Notes under the pieces: generated by a model | What the model saw: the letters and a program-made list of their open reading frames with translations, nothing else | What the model was told of the DNA's origin: nothing | Databases searched by the model: none | Shown here: positions 1 through 10,200 of the stretch, one piece after another | Position numbering within the stretch: the first letter of the stretch is position 1 | How the letters are laid out: each line of letters begins with the position of its first letter | Made by a program: the position numbers and the translations under genes | From: Raphanus sativus | Lineage: Eukaryota > Streptophyta > Magnoliopsida > Brassicales > Brassicaceae | NCBI RefSeq assembly: GCF_000801105.2 | Contig: NC_079514.1 | Span: forward strand, 22,174,293-22,238,292 | Direction of reading: 5' to 3' | DNA length: 64,000 nt

Positions 1-174
1 CTCCTGCTCCCTTGCAGTGAAGTGTTGGGGTCGAAATCGAACAAGACAAAGTTGGCATCCAAATTTCCGTTAAAAATTATTTACTTAAGAATTTCTACGT
101 TTTCGAGAAAAGAAAACTTATACGAAAAACTTATACCAAAAACTAGCGGAAAATCTTGTTTTAAGACAACGATT

Positions 175-392
175 CTCTAAAAACAACGATTTCTTAATCA
201 ACGATTTAAGAAATCGACGATTTCTAAAGCTACGATTTCTTAATCAACGACTTAAGAAATTAACGATTTCTTAATCAACGACTTAGAAGATTAACGATTT
301 CTTAATCAACGACTTAGGAAATCAACGATTTCTTAATCAATGAGTTAAGAAATCAACGATTTAAGAAAGTAATGATTTCTTAAATCAACGGT
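175..392. repeat. Short tandem array in LTR B1
   Basis: About seven imperfect units of roughly 31-33 bp built from CGATTTCTTAATCAACGA and ACTTAAGAAAT, so each unit also contains an inverted arm (TTTCTTAA against TTAAGAAA). The array is absent from both LTRs of B2, so it expanded in, or was lost from, a subset of the family. It lies upstream of the dyad cluster and the TATA box, in U3. Confidence 0.8.
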
Positions 393-531
393 AAGATGTT
401 ATCAAAGGTCCGAACATCCGCAAACAAGCATCCTAAGAGTATCGTAGTCTCGCAACGACTTCGAACGCTTGGACAACGGAGTTCAGTCCACGGCACAAAC
501 CCGATTGCGATGCCGATCGGGTCACGAAAAA

Positions 532-627
532 GAGCTCGGTTGCTATAGCCATCGAATCACGAGACTATGCTCGGTCGCTATAGAGACCGAGCTGCGGACA
601 AAGTTCGGTCGCTATAACGATCGAGCA
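532..627. repeat. Degenerate GGTCGCTATAGCGACC dyads in LTR B1
   Basis: Three decayed copies, about 35-40 bp apart, of the palindrome that is tandemly arrayed and better preserved in the B2 LTRs (half-site CTCGGTCGCTA). Substitutions break most dyads here, which fits an older, inactive LTR. The cluster sits about 450 bp upstream of the TATA box, in the U3 part. Confidence 0.8.
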
Positions 628-1070
628 TTCGTATATCGATCATTTTCCGAAACGTCTGAAGTCTTCCGAAATGACGACACGACTTAAAACTATGCATTCT
701 CGACTATCCGTATAGCCATTTTCCGCAACCCACGACTAACCATTTCTTGATCTCTCAATCAAATGGGATCGTCCATTCGGTTTACGATAAAACCACGGAA
801 ACTTAACTTTATCGAAGAAATCGTAAAAACGTCTCAAATCGAAAAGACGGCCCAAAGGGTCCTAAACTTGATTCGAAGCCTCACTTACGATTTCTTAAAA
901 CCCATAAACCTTATGACGGTTTATGCTTGGAGGATAAGCATCAGTTTCCGCGGATAAATGGAAACTTTCCGCAGATAATCATGAAGATCGGAAAAAATGG
1001 AATATTCCCATTTTTCGACTATGACGGCTTAAGGGCAAAAGGGGGAAGCGTAAACCGACCTTTGAGGTAG

Positions 1071-1078
1071 TATATAAA
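1071..1078 (+). promoter_or_regulatory. TATA box of LTR B1
   Basis: TATATAAA in a context (GTAGTATATAAAGAGTTCAAGG) that is conserved in B2 at 34971, where it reads TATATAAGG. It probably sets the U3/R boundary of this LTR. The assignment rests on conservation and position. Confidence 0.6.
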
Positions 1079-1508
1079 GAGTTCAAGGCGAGAGGCATAG
1101 AGAGAGAGAGATCTTTCAGAGCAAACTTAACACTTAGAGCATTTTAGGCAACTTTCCGTTTTTGTTTTTCGAGCTGCGATTCAATTAGGTTTAGCCACCT
1201 TCGGGTATTAGAACTAGGGATCTCGCCGACAGCTCTCGTAGCCGAAGCAAGTTACCTTGTTGTTGTTACGCTCATACGCAGATTCGGAATAAAAATCCTT
1301 CTTGCTCTCTTTTACGATTTTTATTTTATTTTCTCGTTATTGTCGTGTTCTGATTGCTTGACGTGTGGTTTCTCAGAAATCCGGGACCTCTGGGAAATTA
1401 GGGGTTTCCTACTTTCCTAAAATATATGAAATATTGACGGTGAGAATTTCGGTTCCCACATGAAGCTGATCTCGTCTGTTCCGAGGAGTAGGTGCTTAGG
1501 ACCCTCGG

Positions 1509-2367
1509 TGATACGCCCAAAATCGGGAAGGATCACTTTAGCCGGATCTTGGATATGATTCGAGAAGGCGAAGGCACTTCCGGAACTGGGATGGATTGAT
1601 AGGATCGTCAAGAGGTGCGGAATGGCTCTTGATATACCAACGATCTAAGGCTAACCACCAAAGAACGGATGAATGTGTTGGCTAACCACCAAACAACACA
1701 CAAAGATGATTGGCTGACCACAAAATCAACAAGCCGGTTCACACCGATGAACTAGCTAAGAACTCTCTCTCACTTTGAGAAAAGAAATACAAAAATAAAC
1801 TCCAAAAATGATCTGATTTTATTCATGAAATGAAATACATATTTATAGTAGAATGAGTCAAAGAAAGACTTAAATAATTGTGGAAAACTAGAAGCATAGA
1901 AAACACAAACAAAGACCAAGACTTTTTATGGAAAACCGAAATGTGCACTATGACTTTTGACCGAGTTTGAATGCCTCTTTCCTAGGCACGACTTTGACTC
2001 CTTTTGTCGATATTTCTTGATGCAAATGGACATGAGACCATCAGCAAAGGCCTGGTCGAATTTGGTGTAAAACGGACCTAAATTGAATTTGTTATGAATT
2101 TTTCGGTGGGCCGAAAAAGGCTCATTTCGTCCAGCCGCTAAACCAGCTCCTTCTTCAGTGTCACTTAGCTCATTCAGCTCCAAGTTAGTGTCGCTTAGCT
2201 CATCCAGCTCCATAGTAGTGTCAATTATCTCACTCAGCTCATCTACCTCCAAAGTAGTGTCACGATCTGATGGAAAAATCTCGGTTGGATCAAGCTGGTC
2301 GACATGATCACCATCATGGGCCGTTTCCATGAACCAAAAAGGACGGTGCTCGATTTTGGTTCTATCA
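1509..2367 (-). mobile_element. Solo LTR C1 (CRM-related small family)
   Basis: An 859-bp LTR on the minus strand, same family as the 857-bp LTRs of C2 (compare 2100-2367 with the complement of 44822-45090). It is flanked by perfect duplications CTCGG at 1504-1508 and 2368-2372. On the plus strand it begins TGATACGCCC and ends TTCTATCA. Deleting it rejoins A1 sequence that aligns with A2 around 34030. It is a solo LTR with no internal region. Confidence 0.93.
1926..2367 (-). pseudogene. Acidic-repeat reading frame inside LTR C1
   Basis: An open frame of about 147 codons that occupies the first half of the LTR. It contains tandem acidic units of the type LELDELSDT, followed by a basic and aromatic tail. 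The same frame is open in both C2 LTRs. In C2 it is entered in frame from the end of the internal region, so it represents the C-terminal tail of the element's polyprotein. Here the upstream coding part is gone, so it cannot be expressed as such. No domain outside this family is recognised. Confidence 0.55.
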
Positions 2368-2718
2368 CTCGGCCTCTTGGCCATTCCTGACGTTGCGAGT
2401 ACTTCTCTTGGCAGCGGCACTACTGATTCTGCTTACTTCCGATCCGCCAGAGATGACATGGATCACCCGGTCTTGCTGTGGTGGCAACGCGGGAGCTGCT
2501 TCGGTAGGGAGACCGGGACCTTCTTTATTCAAAAGGTTCTTGGCCTTGTCTGAGAGTAATTCCCTTAGGTGGCCTTTCTTGAGAAGCTCGGCGACTTCTA
2601 TCTTCAAGGCTATCCAATCTTCCGTAGTGTGACCATGGTTACTATGGAACTCGCACCACCGCTTGGGGTTTCGATTAGCCTCTGAGGCCTTCATCTTAGG
2701 GGGTCATTTGACTTGAGG
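2368..2718 (-). pseudogene. A1 gag C-terminal zinc-binding segment and gag-protease linker
   Basis: Encodes the end of Tat gag: a C-x-F-H-x-N-H-G-H-T-T-E-D-W motif (the last Cys of the family pattern CxFHxxHGHxTExC is Trp here), then the leucine-rich segment LKKGHLRELLSDKAKNLL and a linker ending just before the protease. The homologous A2 piece at 42367-42848 keeps the final Cys. The frame continues in the short pieces 1461-1508 and 1-22 once solo LTRs C1 and B1 are removed. Upstream it is cut by D1 at 2723. Confidence 0.75.
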
Positions 2719-2723
2719 ACCCA

Positions 2724-4483
2724 TGTAAGACCCAAACCTGGATCCCTTGATCCAACCAGTCCGGACACTTACCTAATGTCTAAGTGCAATTCAGTCGGTT
2801 TAAGTCCATTAGTTTGTAAGTCATTTTTCATTCATTTGAGGTTCATAAATAAACATGCACATTGCGGAAGCATAAGGAAAAGATCATTTCATATATATAA
2901 GTCAATGTGATCCATACAAATCATTCTTAACACACAAGTTGCACAATAGGCTATCATAAGTTCAATCTAACTAGACACACATCACACATCCATCCACGGT
3001 CAGGTCTTCAAGACTCCTTGGCTTTGCCACGATCACTGCTTGTTCCTGAAACCAAACCCACAACACATGAACACATTTATTAACCGATATCCTAACATCA
3101 GTTCTAGCAGTACATGGTTCCGGACCCTTTATCATATCTCTGTCCCAAAAGTGACCACTCTAAATACTCGACCAAAAACTAAATAAAATCCATGATAAAT
3201 CATGATAAATCTAAACTAAGAGAATGGTCCAATTGGATTTCCCAGAACCGGCCTCAATCATATAGATCTCGACCATGATCAGCCAAACCGGCCATAAGGG
3301 ACCATCTCTAAAACAATGATATAAATTCATTCTTTCACTTTGATAATTCATTATAAATCCCCAATAAGAGATATCAATCGCCAAATCCCAATAACTCCCA
3401 TGGGAACTATGAGATCGGTTCACACATGCCCAACCAAGGCCATGGAGAGATTACTCTGATCTAACCAAGGCTTGGGGGTCTGTCCACGAGTTTAAACCCA
3501 CGGACTATATCAGAATATGGTAGGGAAGAGATTGACAAAGAGAAAATGAGTAAAAGATGCAACCAACACAACATGGTTCAATCGGCCGGACCATATAAAC
3601 CCATGGTCTTGGGCGATAACCATCTGGAGTGCATCACTAACCTTAGGCGTGCGTTCCTCTGTAGCCCCTTCCTTCTCTGATTCCTTCCTCTTATCCTTCT
3701 CACTTTGCCCGCCTGCCATAGCCTTGCCTGAATCTTCCCACTGCCTGAATCCCACCGGAATGACCACACGGTCCGATTGCCTTACCGCCGGTTATTCTCT
3801 CTTTCTTTTCTGGTGTGATTTTGGCAGAGGTTTGCCTAGTATTTTTCGTGGTCTAAATCGATGTGCAGAGACTCCTATTTATAGGAAATGCCATCGACAA
3901 CCACCCTTGACCGAACGGTTGCAAGCTTTTGGGCGAACGGACACATGCGGTTTCATTCGCATCCCTTCGGCCAAACTGCCTCCAACTGCTCCCAACCGTT
4001 CTCCTTGATCGATCTCCACTTGCCAGCACCTTGCCAAGTACCTGGCTCACTTGCCAAGCTCCATGGTCACACCAGACCATGTCACCACCGAGCCGGACCC
4101 ATAACAGCTCATGGTCCGGTCCAACCGTCCAAGTGCCAAACACTCCATCCAGCTGAGATGAGCTGGTCACTAGCTTCTCCAGCTGAGTGAGCTAACACTC
4201 CAGCTACTGGAGCTGTCCTGGACTTGCCTGAGCTACTGTGAGCTTGTCCCACTCCTTTCCTAGCTGCCCGAGCTTCCATACTTCCCCGGCCAGCTACCAA
4301 AACACTTACCCAACTCCTTTGAGCTTGCCTTTCCTCCTTTCTGGTTAAGTCTCAGCTTCCTGATGCACTTAACCACCATTTTGGACCAAGATACGCTTGC
4401 CTTTAGGTCTCATGACCTGGCTGGTGCTTGTCCTCGCACCATGGTCCGTTCTGATGGCACTATCTAGAACTTGGGACATGACA
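2724..4483 (-). mobile_element. Solo LTR D1, long gypsy-type LTR
   Basis: A 1760-bp block with ends TGTAAGACCC and GGACATGACA, flanked by exact duplications ACCCA at 2719-2723 and 4484-4488. On the minus strand it reads TGTCATGTCC to GGGTCTTACA, a terminus typical of Tekay/Del-type chromovirus LTRs. That orientation and lineage are inferred from the ends alone. No long reading frame is convincing. The stretch 4130-4330 is rich in AGCTGAG-like words. It interrupts A1 gag. Confidence 0.85.
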
Positions 4484-5859
4484 ACCCATTTGTCGCAGGA
4501 CACCGATTAGCTCCAGCTTTGATATCGCAAGATGAGATATATCGGGCCATGTGGATACCATCATTCCTTCGGATCTAGGCAAAGGGCGACGTTGATATCT
4601 ACCCCTGCTCGGGTTGCTAGTCTCCCTAGCGGACTTGGGATGAGAGGGCTCATCGCGATCGTTCCTAGTTGGCTTTGAGGACTTCTGATCGTACTTCGGA
4701 TAGGTCTTGGCCCTACTTGCAACATCTTCTTCCCATCTTACTTGAGCCCAAGCACGGGATAATACGTCCTCCATAGTCATGCACTTGTATTTGATCAGCT
4801 CCTTGTAGAGATCTCCCTCCGGGAGTAAACCCCTCTTGAAGGCCGAGATAGCCATATCAGCGTTGCACTCAGGGATAGCCAACTTCTCTTGGTTGAAGCG
4901 TGCTATGTAGGAACGAAGGGGTTCGTTCCTATGCTGGAGGTCGTCTGACTTTTTCTCTAGGCTGCGACTACTAGCGAATTGCTCCACGAACTTGTCGCTA
5001 AGAGCTGCAAAGGACTTGATGGACTTGGTAGGAAGATTGATGTACCACTGGAGAGCAGGACCAGTCAAGGCCGATCCGAATCCCTTGCACATGGTAGCGT
5101 CCCGTGCATCCCCGGGGATTGCTACGGCTAGGATGCGTTGCTTGTACTGAGCGATGTGATTGTCAGGATCTCTTGTACCTTCGTACATCTTTATGCTCGG
5201 GAAAGATAACTTGCATGGCATCTCCACCGAAGCAATCTCTTCCACGAAAGGTGTATCGGAGTAGGACCCTGGATAACTCCTTCGTATAGGGGGAGCTACC
5301 CCTGGGAGCCTTTCTACCATAGATTGAATGGTGCCGAACCTTTCGGAAACCACTCTTTCTAGATAGGCGGCTAGAGCCGGGTCCGAGATCCCGGGATCAT
5401 CGGGTGAGTACTCTTCATCTTCCGTATCGGAATCGCTATCCACTTATACTCGGGTCGCGTCGTGAGCGGCTTCTCGTCCCTCGGGTTCATCGTTAGTGGA
5501 GACGGGTCGGTGCACGTGGAGTGTTGAGCAAAGCCATAAGTCGAACCTTAGTCCGGAACCGCTTTCGCTTGTTACTGGTTTCACCGAGGGTCTGGTTTTC
5601 TTGTCGGAGGACAAGATTCTCCGCTTCTATGGCGTCTAGCTTCTCGGCGCTCTGCTGCTTGGGCGCTCTGCTGCTTGGAGTGTTCTCCAAGTTGGTCTTT
5701 TAGAGTTTGAACTTCTAGAAGAAGTTCATGACCTCGGGGTGTGGTTTCCCGAGCTTTGTGAAGATCGGTAACCTGACTTTGAAGGATCTCGAGACAGTTG
5801 AGGAGTTCGATCTCCCTCGGGGTCATCTCTGCTTGGTTAGTATCGTCCTCTAAAGCCAT
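4484..5859 (-). pseudogene. A1 gag (Tat lineage), frameshifted
   Basis: Capsid-type gag. The start is the ATG at 5859-5857, shortly downstream of the primer-binding site, giving MALEDDTNQ. The N-terminal part has a coiled-coil flavour (Leu-rich, Gln-rich). The central part carries the retrotransposon gag signature around FPSIKMYEGTRDPDNHI, followed by ALQWYINLP and FVEQFASSR. A basic, Ser/Arg-rich region precedes the D1 insertion. At least two frame changes break it: a 16-17 bp tandem duplication near 5645-5680, and one near 5450-5490. Colinear with A2 gag (47774-48306, 44207-44821, 42367-42848). Non-functional. Confidence 0.82.
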
Positions 5860-5879
5860 CGTCACGTAGTTGGATTACT

Positions 5880-5897
5880 CCCCTCCTTCTAGCGCCA
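5880..5897 (-). promoter_or_regulatory. Primer-binding site of A1
   Basis: On the minus strand TGGCGCTAGAAGGAGGGG, three bases inside the 5' LTR end. The same 18 bases occur at the matching place in B2 (35273) and nearly so in A2 (48347-48330). I do not assign the priming tRNA. Confidence 0.8.
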
Positions 5898-5900
5898 AAC

Positions 5901-6251
5901 TGTTATGGTATTTTTGTGTAGGGTCGTTTGAGTACTACGGAACACTAGAAGAATTGATATGAAAGCAAGATATTAGACTAGAAGAGATGTTTTATTAAGT
6001 TATGTGTATGGGGACTACAACGATTTGGTGTATAAACCTTTGTTCTAGCCACCTAAACCCTAATCTCTTAGTCTAGAATCATCGATCCCTTGTTCTAGGG
6101 TTTGGGCTCCCCTTTTATAGTTGTAGATGTCAATTTCAAGTAATAGAACTCTTCCATAATCGGAAAATGGAAGTTTCCCCTTAGGCGGAAAACTTCTATT
6201 TTGCTTCCAGGGTCGATCCGATCAAGGGGGTCGGACCTATGGCAGGGGTTG
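5901..6251 (-). mobile_element. A1 5' LTR, larger part
   Basis: First 351 bp (plus coordinates) of an LTR of about 440 bp; the other end is at 13318-13412 after the E1 insertion. It begins TGTTATGGTA next to the primer site. A TATA box reads CTATAAAAGG on the minus strand at about 6120-6111, and a matching box is present in both A2 LTRs. Confidence 0.88.
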
Positions 6252-7228
6252 TTGATACGTCCTGAGTTCGGACAGGATCACTCAATCGGTTTGTGAAGGA
6301 TATGAACTCTGAAAAGAGAACTATGGAATGATGGGTGACACAAAAGGTTGCGGAAAGACCCCTTGATACTACCAGATTCGTTTGTTGCCGGATGTGACGC
6401 ACCGGTCCAACAAATGAAGATTTGTTTGCTAAGTGATAACCTCACTAGGAAACAGGAAAGTTCTATGCTAAGAACAAAGAGAGAAGACTCAAAATAAGGA
6501 GAAAATTTCGTGCTCTCATTGCAAAGAAATGGGGTACATTATATAGTGTTTTGAGTCAAAGAAATAATAAAGAAAAATGCTGAAAAACACACATAGAAAA
6601 TATAAATTTGACTAAGACTAGTCAAAGTGTGGAAAACAAGAGAAGACCAGTCAAAGTGTGGACTCAAAGGTTGACTGGTCCAGATTCAGAAATGTGTCCA
6701 AGTGCGTCCGTGATGATCTGGTTCGTCGCGGTAAGGAGATGGACGAACGGAGGTGCGGCCGCGGGGATGATCTTCGAACTGTCTTGAACGTATGAAGAAT
6801 TTACTCGACCCAAATCTTCAGAAAGTCTAAGAATCCTTGCCTTAGAGAATTTGGTCGAAGAGAAGTCCATGATGGCGTCAAAAGAAGAAGTAAGAACGTT
6901 GGTCCGATCATCGGGATGTGCGGTACGGACCAAACGGGTGAGAAGTGAGAAGTTGCGGTCGTGGTCTGACTCCGCCTGATCCAAGTGAAGTCTGGCTCTT
7001 CTGTTGGCTTTGTCTTGACGAGTTGGACGGGAAAGATCATCTGTGGTTCGGTCAGATCGGTCATCAGGTCGTGGATCCAAGCTTAGCTCCTTTCCGGACG
7101 AACGCGGGTTGATCCGGTACACTGCTCGGTTGGACTGCTTGGCCTGGACGGATGGGTGAACCTCGGTTGGACTGATCTGAGTGTCCTGATCGTCGAGCTG
7201 GTCCTGGTCCGGGTCCTGGGTCACATCA
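6252..7228 (-). mobile_element. E1 3' LTR
   Basis: 977 bp; on the minus strand it starts TGATGTGACCC directly after the polypurine tract. It contains the last ~187 codons of the pol frame, a TATA-like TATATAATG on the minus strand (6546-6538), and the end GTATCAA. The left boundary is uncertain by one base, because the T at 6252 could be read as LTR or as part of the flank. Confidence 0.9.
6538..6546 (-). promoter_or_regulatory. TATA box in E1 3' LTR
   Basis: TATATAATG on the minus strand; the identical copy in the 5' LTR, which would drive the genomic RNA, lies at 12635-12627. Called from sequence and placement in the middle of the LTR only. Confidence 0.5.
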
Positions 7229-10200
7229 TTCCCTTCCTCTTCAAAAGGATTTGTCCACAAATCTGGATCATCTGCAAGAAAAGGAGAAAGATCAGAAACA
7301 TTAAAACTTGAAGAAATATCATATTTACCTTGCATATCAAGTTGATACGCATTGTCACTGATTTTCCTAAGTATAGGAAATGGTCCATCGATCCGGGGCA
7401 TGAGTTTGGACTTCCTTTCGTCCGGGAACCGTTCCTTCCTCAAGTGAACCCAAACAAGGTCTCCTTCCTCAAAAACGACCTTGGTCCTCTTCTGGTCTGC
7501 CTTTCTCTCATAGATCTTTGTCTTGGCCTCGATGTTGCCTGGAACCTCTTCGTGCAGCTTCCGGATGGTCTCAGCTTTCTTTTTGCCATCTGCACTAACT
7601 CTTTCACTCAAAGGCAAAGGCAAAAGATCAAGTGGAGACATAGGGTTGAAACCATAAACAATCTCAAATGGAGAGAACTTAGTAGCAGAATGCATGGAAT
7701 GATTGTATGCAAATTCAACATGAGGCAAACATTCTTCCCAAAGTCTAAGATTCTTTTTAATCAACGACCTAAGCAAAGTTGATAAGGTCTGGTTCACAAC
7801 CTCAGTTTGACCATCAGTTTGAGGATGACAAGTGGTGGAAAACATCAACCTAGTTCCAAGTTTAGACCACAAAGTTTTCCAAAAGTAACTAAGGAACTTA
7901 GCATCTCTATCAGAAACAATGGTTCTAGGCATTCCGTGCAACCTAACAATTTCTCTAAAGAACAACTCAGCAACATGCACAGCATCATCAGTCTTATGAC
8001 AAGGTATGAAATGAGCCATCTTAGAGAATCTATCAACAACCACAAAGATGGAGTCTCGGCCAGACTTACTCCTAGGCAAACCAAGCACAAAATCCATAGA
8101 AATATCAACCCAAGGATGAGATGGAATGGGTAGGGCCGAATACAAACCTTGGTTTTGCACTTTGGACTTGGCCTTCTTGCAATCCACGCATCGGTTGCAT
8201 ATCCTCTCCACGTCCTTCACCAGACTCGGTCAATAGAAGTGCTCATACACCACCTTGTATGTCTTCTTGATTCTGAAATGTCCCATAAGACCTCCTCCAT
8301 GAGATTCCCTGACAAACAACTCCCTCAAAGAACATTGGGGAACATACAAGCGGTTATCAAAGAATAAGAAATCAGAAACTTGATAATACTTGCCATAGGC
8401 CGTTTTGGAACACTTCCTGAAAATCTCTTTAAAATCTGGATCAGTTGCATACAAATCTTTGATAAATTCAAAACCAAGCAACTTAGTCTCAAGAGCTGAA
8501 AGAAGAGTATACCTTCGGGACAGAGCATCAGCCACAACATTTTCCTTACCTTGCTTGTACTTGATCACATAAGGAAATGTCTCAATAAACTCAACCCAAC
8601 GGGCATGCCTCTTGTTTAGCTTCTGCTGGCCCTTAAGATGTCTCAATGATTGGTGATCAGTATGGATCACAAACTCCTTTGGCCAGAGATAGTGCTGCCA
8701 TGTCTGAAGAGCCCTCACCAAAGCATACAGCTCCTGGTCGTAAGTGGGGTAGTTGAGAGTGGCTCCACTAAGCTTCTCACTGAAGTAAGCAATGGGTTTC
8801 CTATCCTGCATCAAGACAGCACCAATACCAACACCCGAAGCATCACACTCGATCTCAAAAGTTTTAGAAAAATCAGGAAGTACAAGTAAAGGAGCATGAG
8901 TTAACTTCCCTTTCAAGAGTTGGAATGCTTCTTCCTGAGCCTGTTCCCACTTGAAACCAACATTCTTCTTGATCACTTCAGTAAGTGGGGCTGCGATGGT
9001 ACTGAAATCCTGGACAAACCTTCGGTAGAACCCGGCAAGGCCGTGGAAGCTCCTTACCTCGCTTACTGTGGTCGGAATGGGCCATTCTCGGATGGCTTTG
9101 ACCTTCTCCTCATCCACTCTGAGTCCATCAGCACCTACAACAAAACCTAAGAACACCACGTGATCTGTTCCAAAAGAGCATTTACTAAGATTTGCAAACA
9201 GCTTTTCTTTCCTAAGAACTTCAAGAACAGATTTCACATGCTTCTTATGATCATCTAGGTTCTTGCTGTAAATGAGTATGTCATCAAAGTATACAACCAC
9301 GAAATGACCAATGAATGCTCTCAGAATATGATTCATCAAACGCATGAAAGTGCTAGGTGCATTAGTGAGACCAAATGGCATAACAAGCCACTCATACAAT
9401 CCTAGCTTAGTCTTAAATGCAGTTTTCCATTCATCACCTTCTTTCATCCTAATCTGGTGATATCCACTTTTCAAATCAATCTTAGAGAAAACTGAAGAAC
9501 CATGCAACTCATCAAGCATGTCATCAAGCCTAGGAATGGGATGCCTATACTTTACCGTAATGTTGTTGATGGCTCGGCAGTCAACACACATGCGCCATGA
9601 ACCATCTTTCTTGGGCACTAGAAGAACTGGAACAGCACAAGGACTGAGGCTTTCCCGGATGTAGCCTTTCTCAAGAAGCTCTCCGATTTGTTTCTGAAGT
9701 TCCTTGGTCTCGACCGGATTGGTACGGTAAGCTGGTCGGTTCGGCAGAGATGCACTCGGAACAAAATCTATTTGATGCTCAATACCTCGTATTGGTGGCA
9801 ATCCCTTTGGATTCTCATCTGGAAAGACATCAGAAAAGTCCTGCAAAACATCTAGCAACTCACTCGGAATCTCCGGTGCAAGGTCAGAAGAATTAGCCAT
9901 AAGAGATTCTTTATACACAAGTAAAAGAAATGGCTGTTGAGAGTAAAGAGATTTCCTGACCTGACTTTCTTTGACAAAGAAGTTGGAGTTTCTGGTACTA
10001 GAATCGGGTTTATCTGCCTTAGACTCTTGGTCACGCCCCTTCTTGAGTTGAAGCTGGTCTTGATGGACCTCCGAGGGCGACAAAGGCACCAAGGTTATCT
10101 TCTTTCCCTTATGATCAAAAGAGTGCCGGTTTGTGAAACCATCATGCACAGCCTTTTTATCAAACTGCCAAGGCCGGCCCAAAAGAACATGACATGCATC

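Larger units (their letters stand above)
23..1460 (+). mobile_element. Solo LTR B1 of Tat family B
   Basis: A 1438-bp LTR starting TGTTGGGGTC and ending GGTTCCCACA, flanked by perfect 5-bp duplications TGAAG at 18-22 and 1461-1465. Removing it restores A1 sequence colinear with A2 near 33980. It is homologous along most of its length to the two LTRs of B2 but longer, because of a short tandem array at 175-392. No internal sequence or second LTR is present, so it is a solo LTR left by LTR-LTR recombination. It has a TATA box at 1071 and degenerate dyads at 532-627. Confidence 0.93.

Noticed and set aside
3649..4300. Several overlapping frames of 60-120 codons on both strands in the D1 LTR
   Set aside because: They overlap each other in different frames, show no recognisable domain, and lie wholly inside an LTR bounded by a perfect target duplication. 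G+C-rich sequence explains the lack of stops.
7330..7782. A 150-codon plus-strand frame opposite E1 integrase
   Set aside because: Complement of integrase with all key motifs on the other strand.
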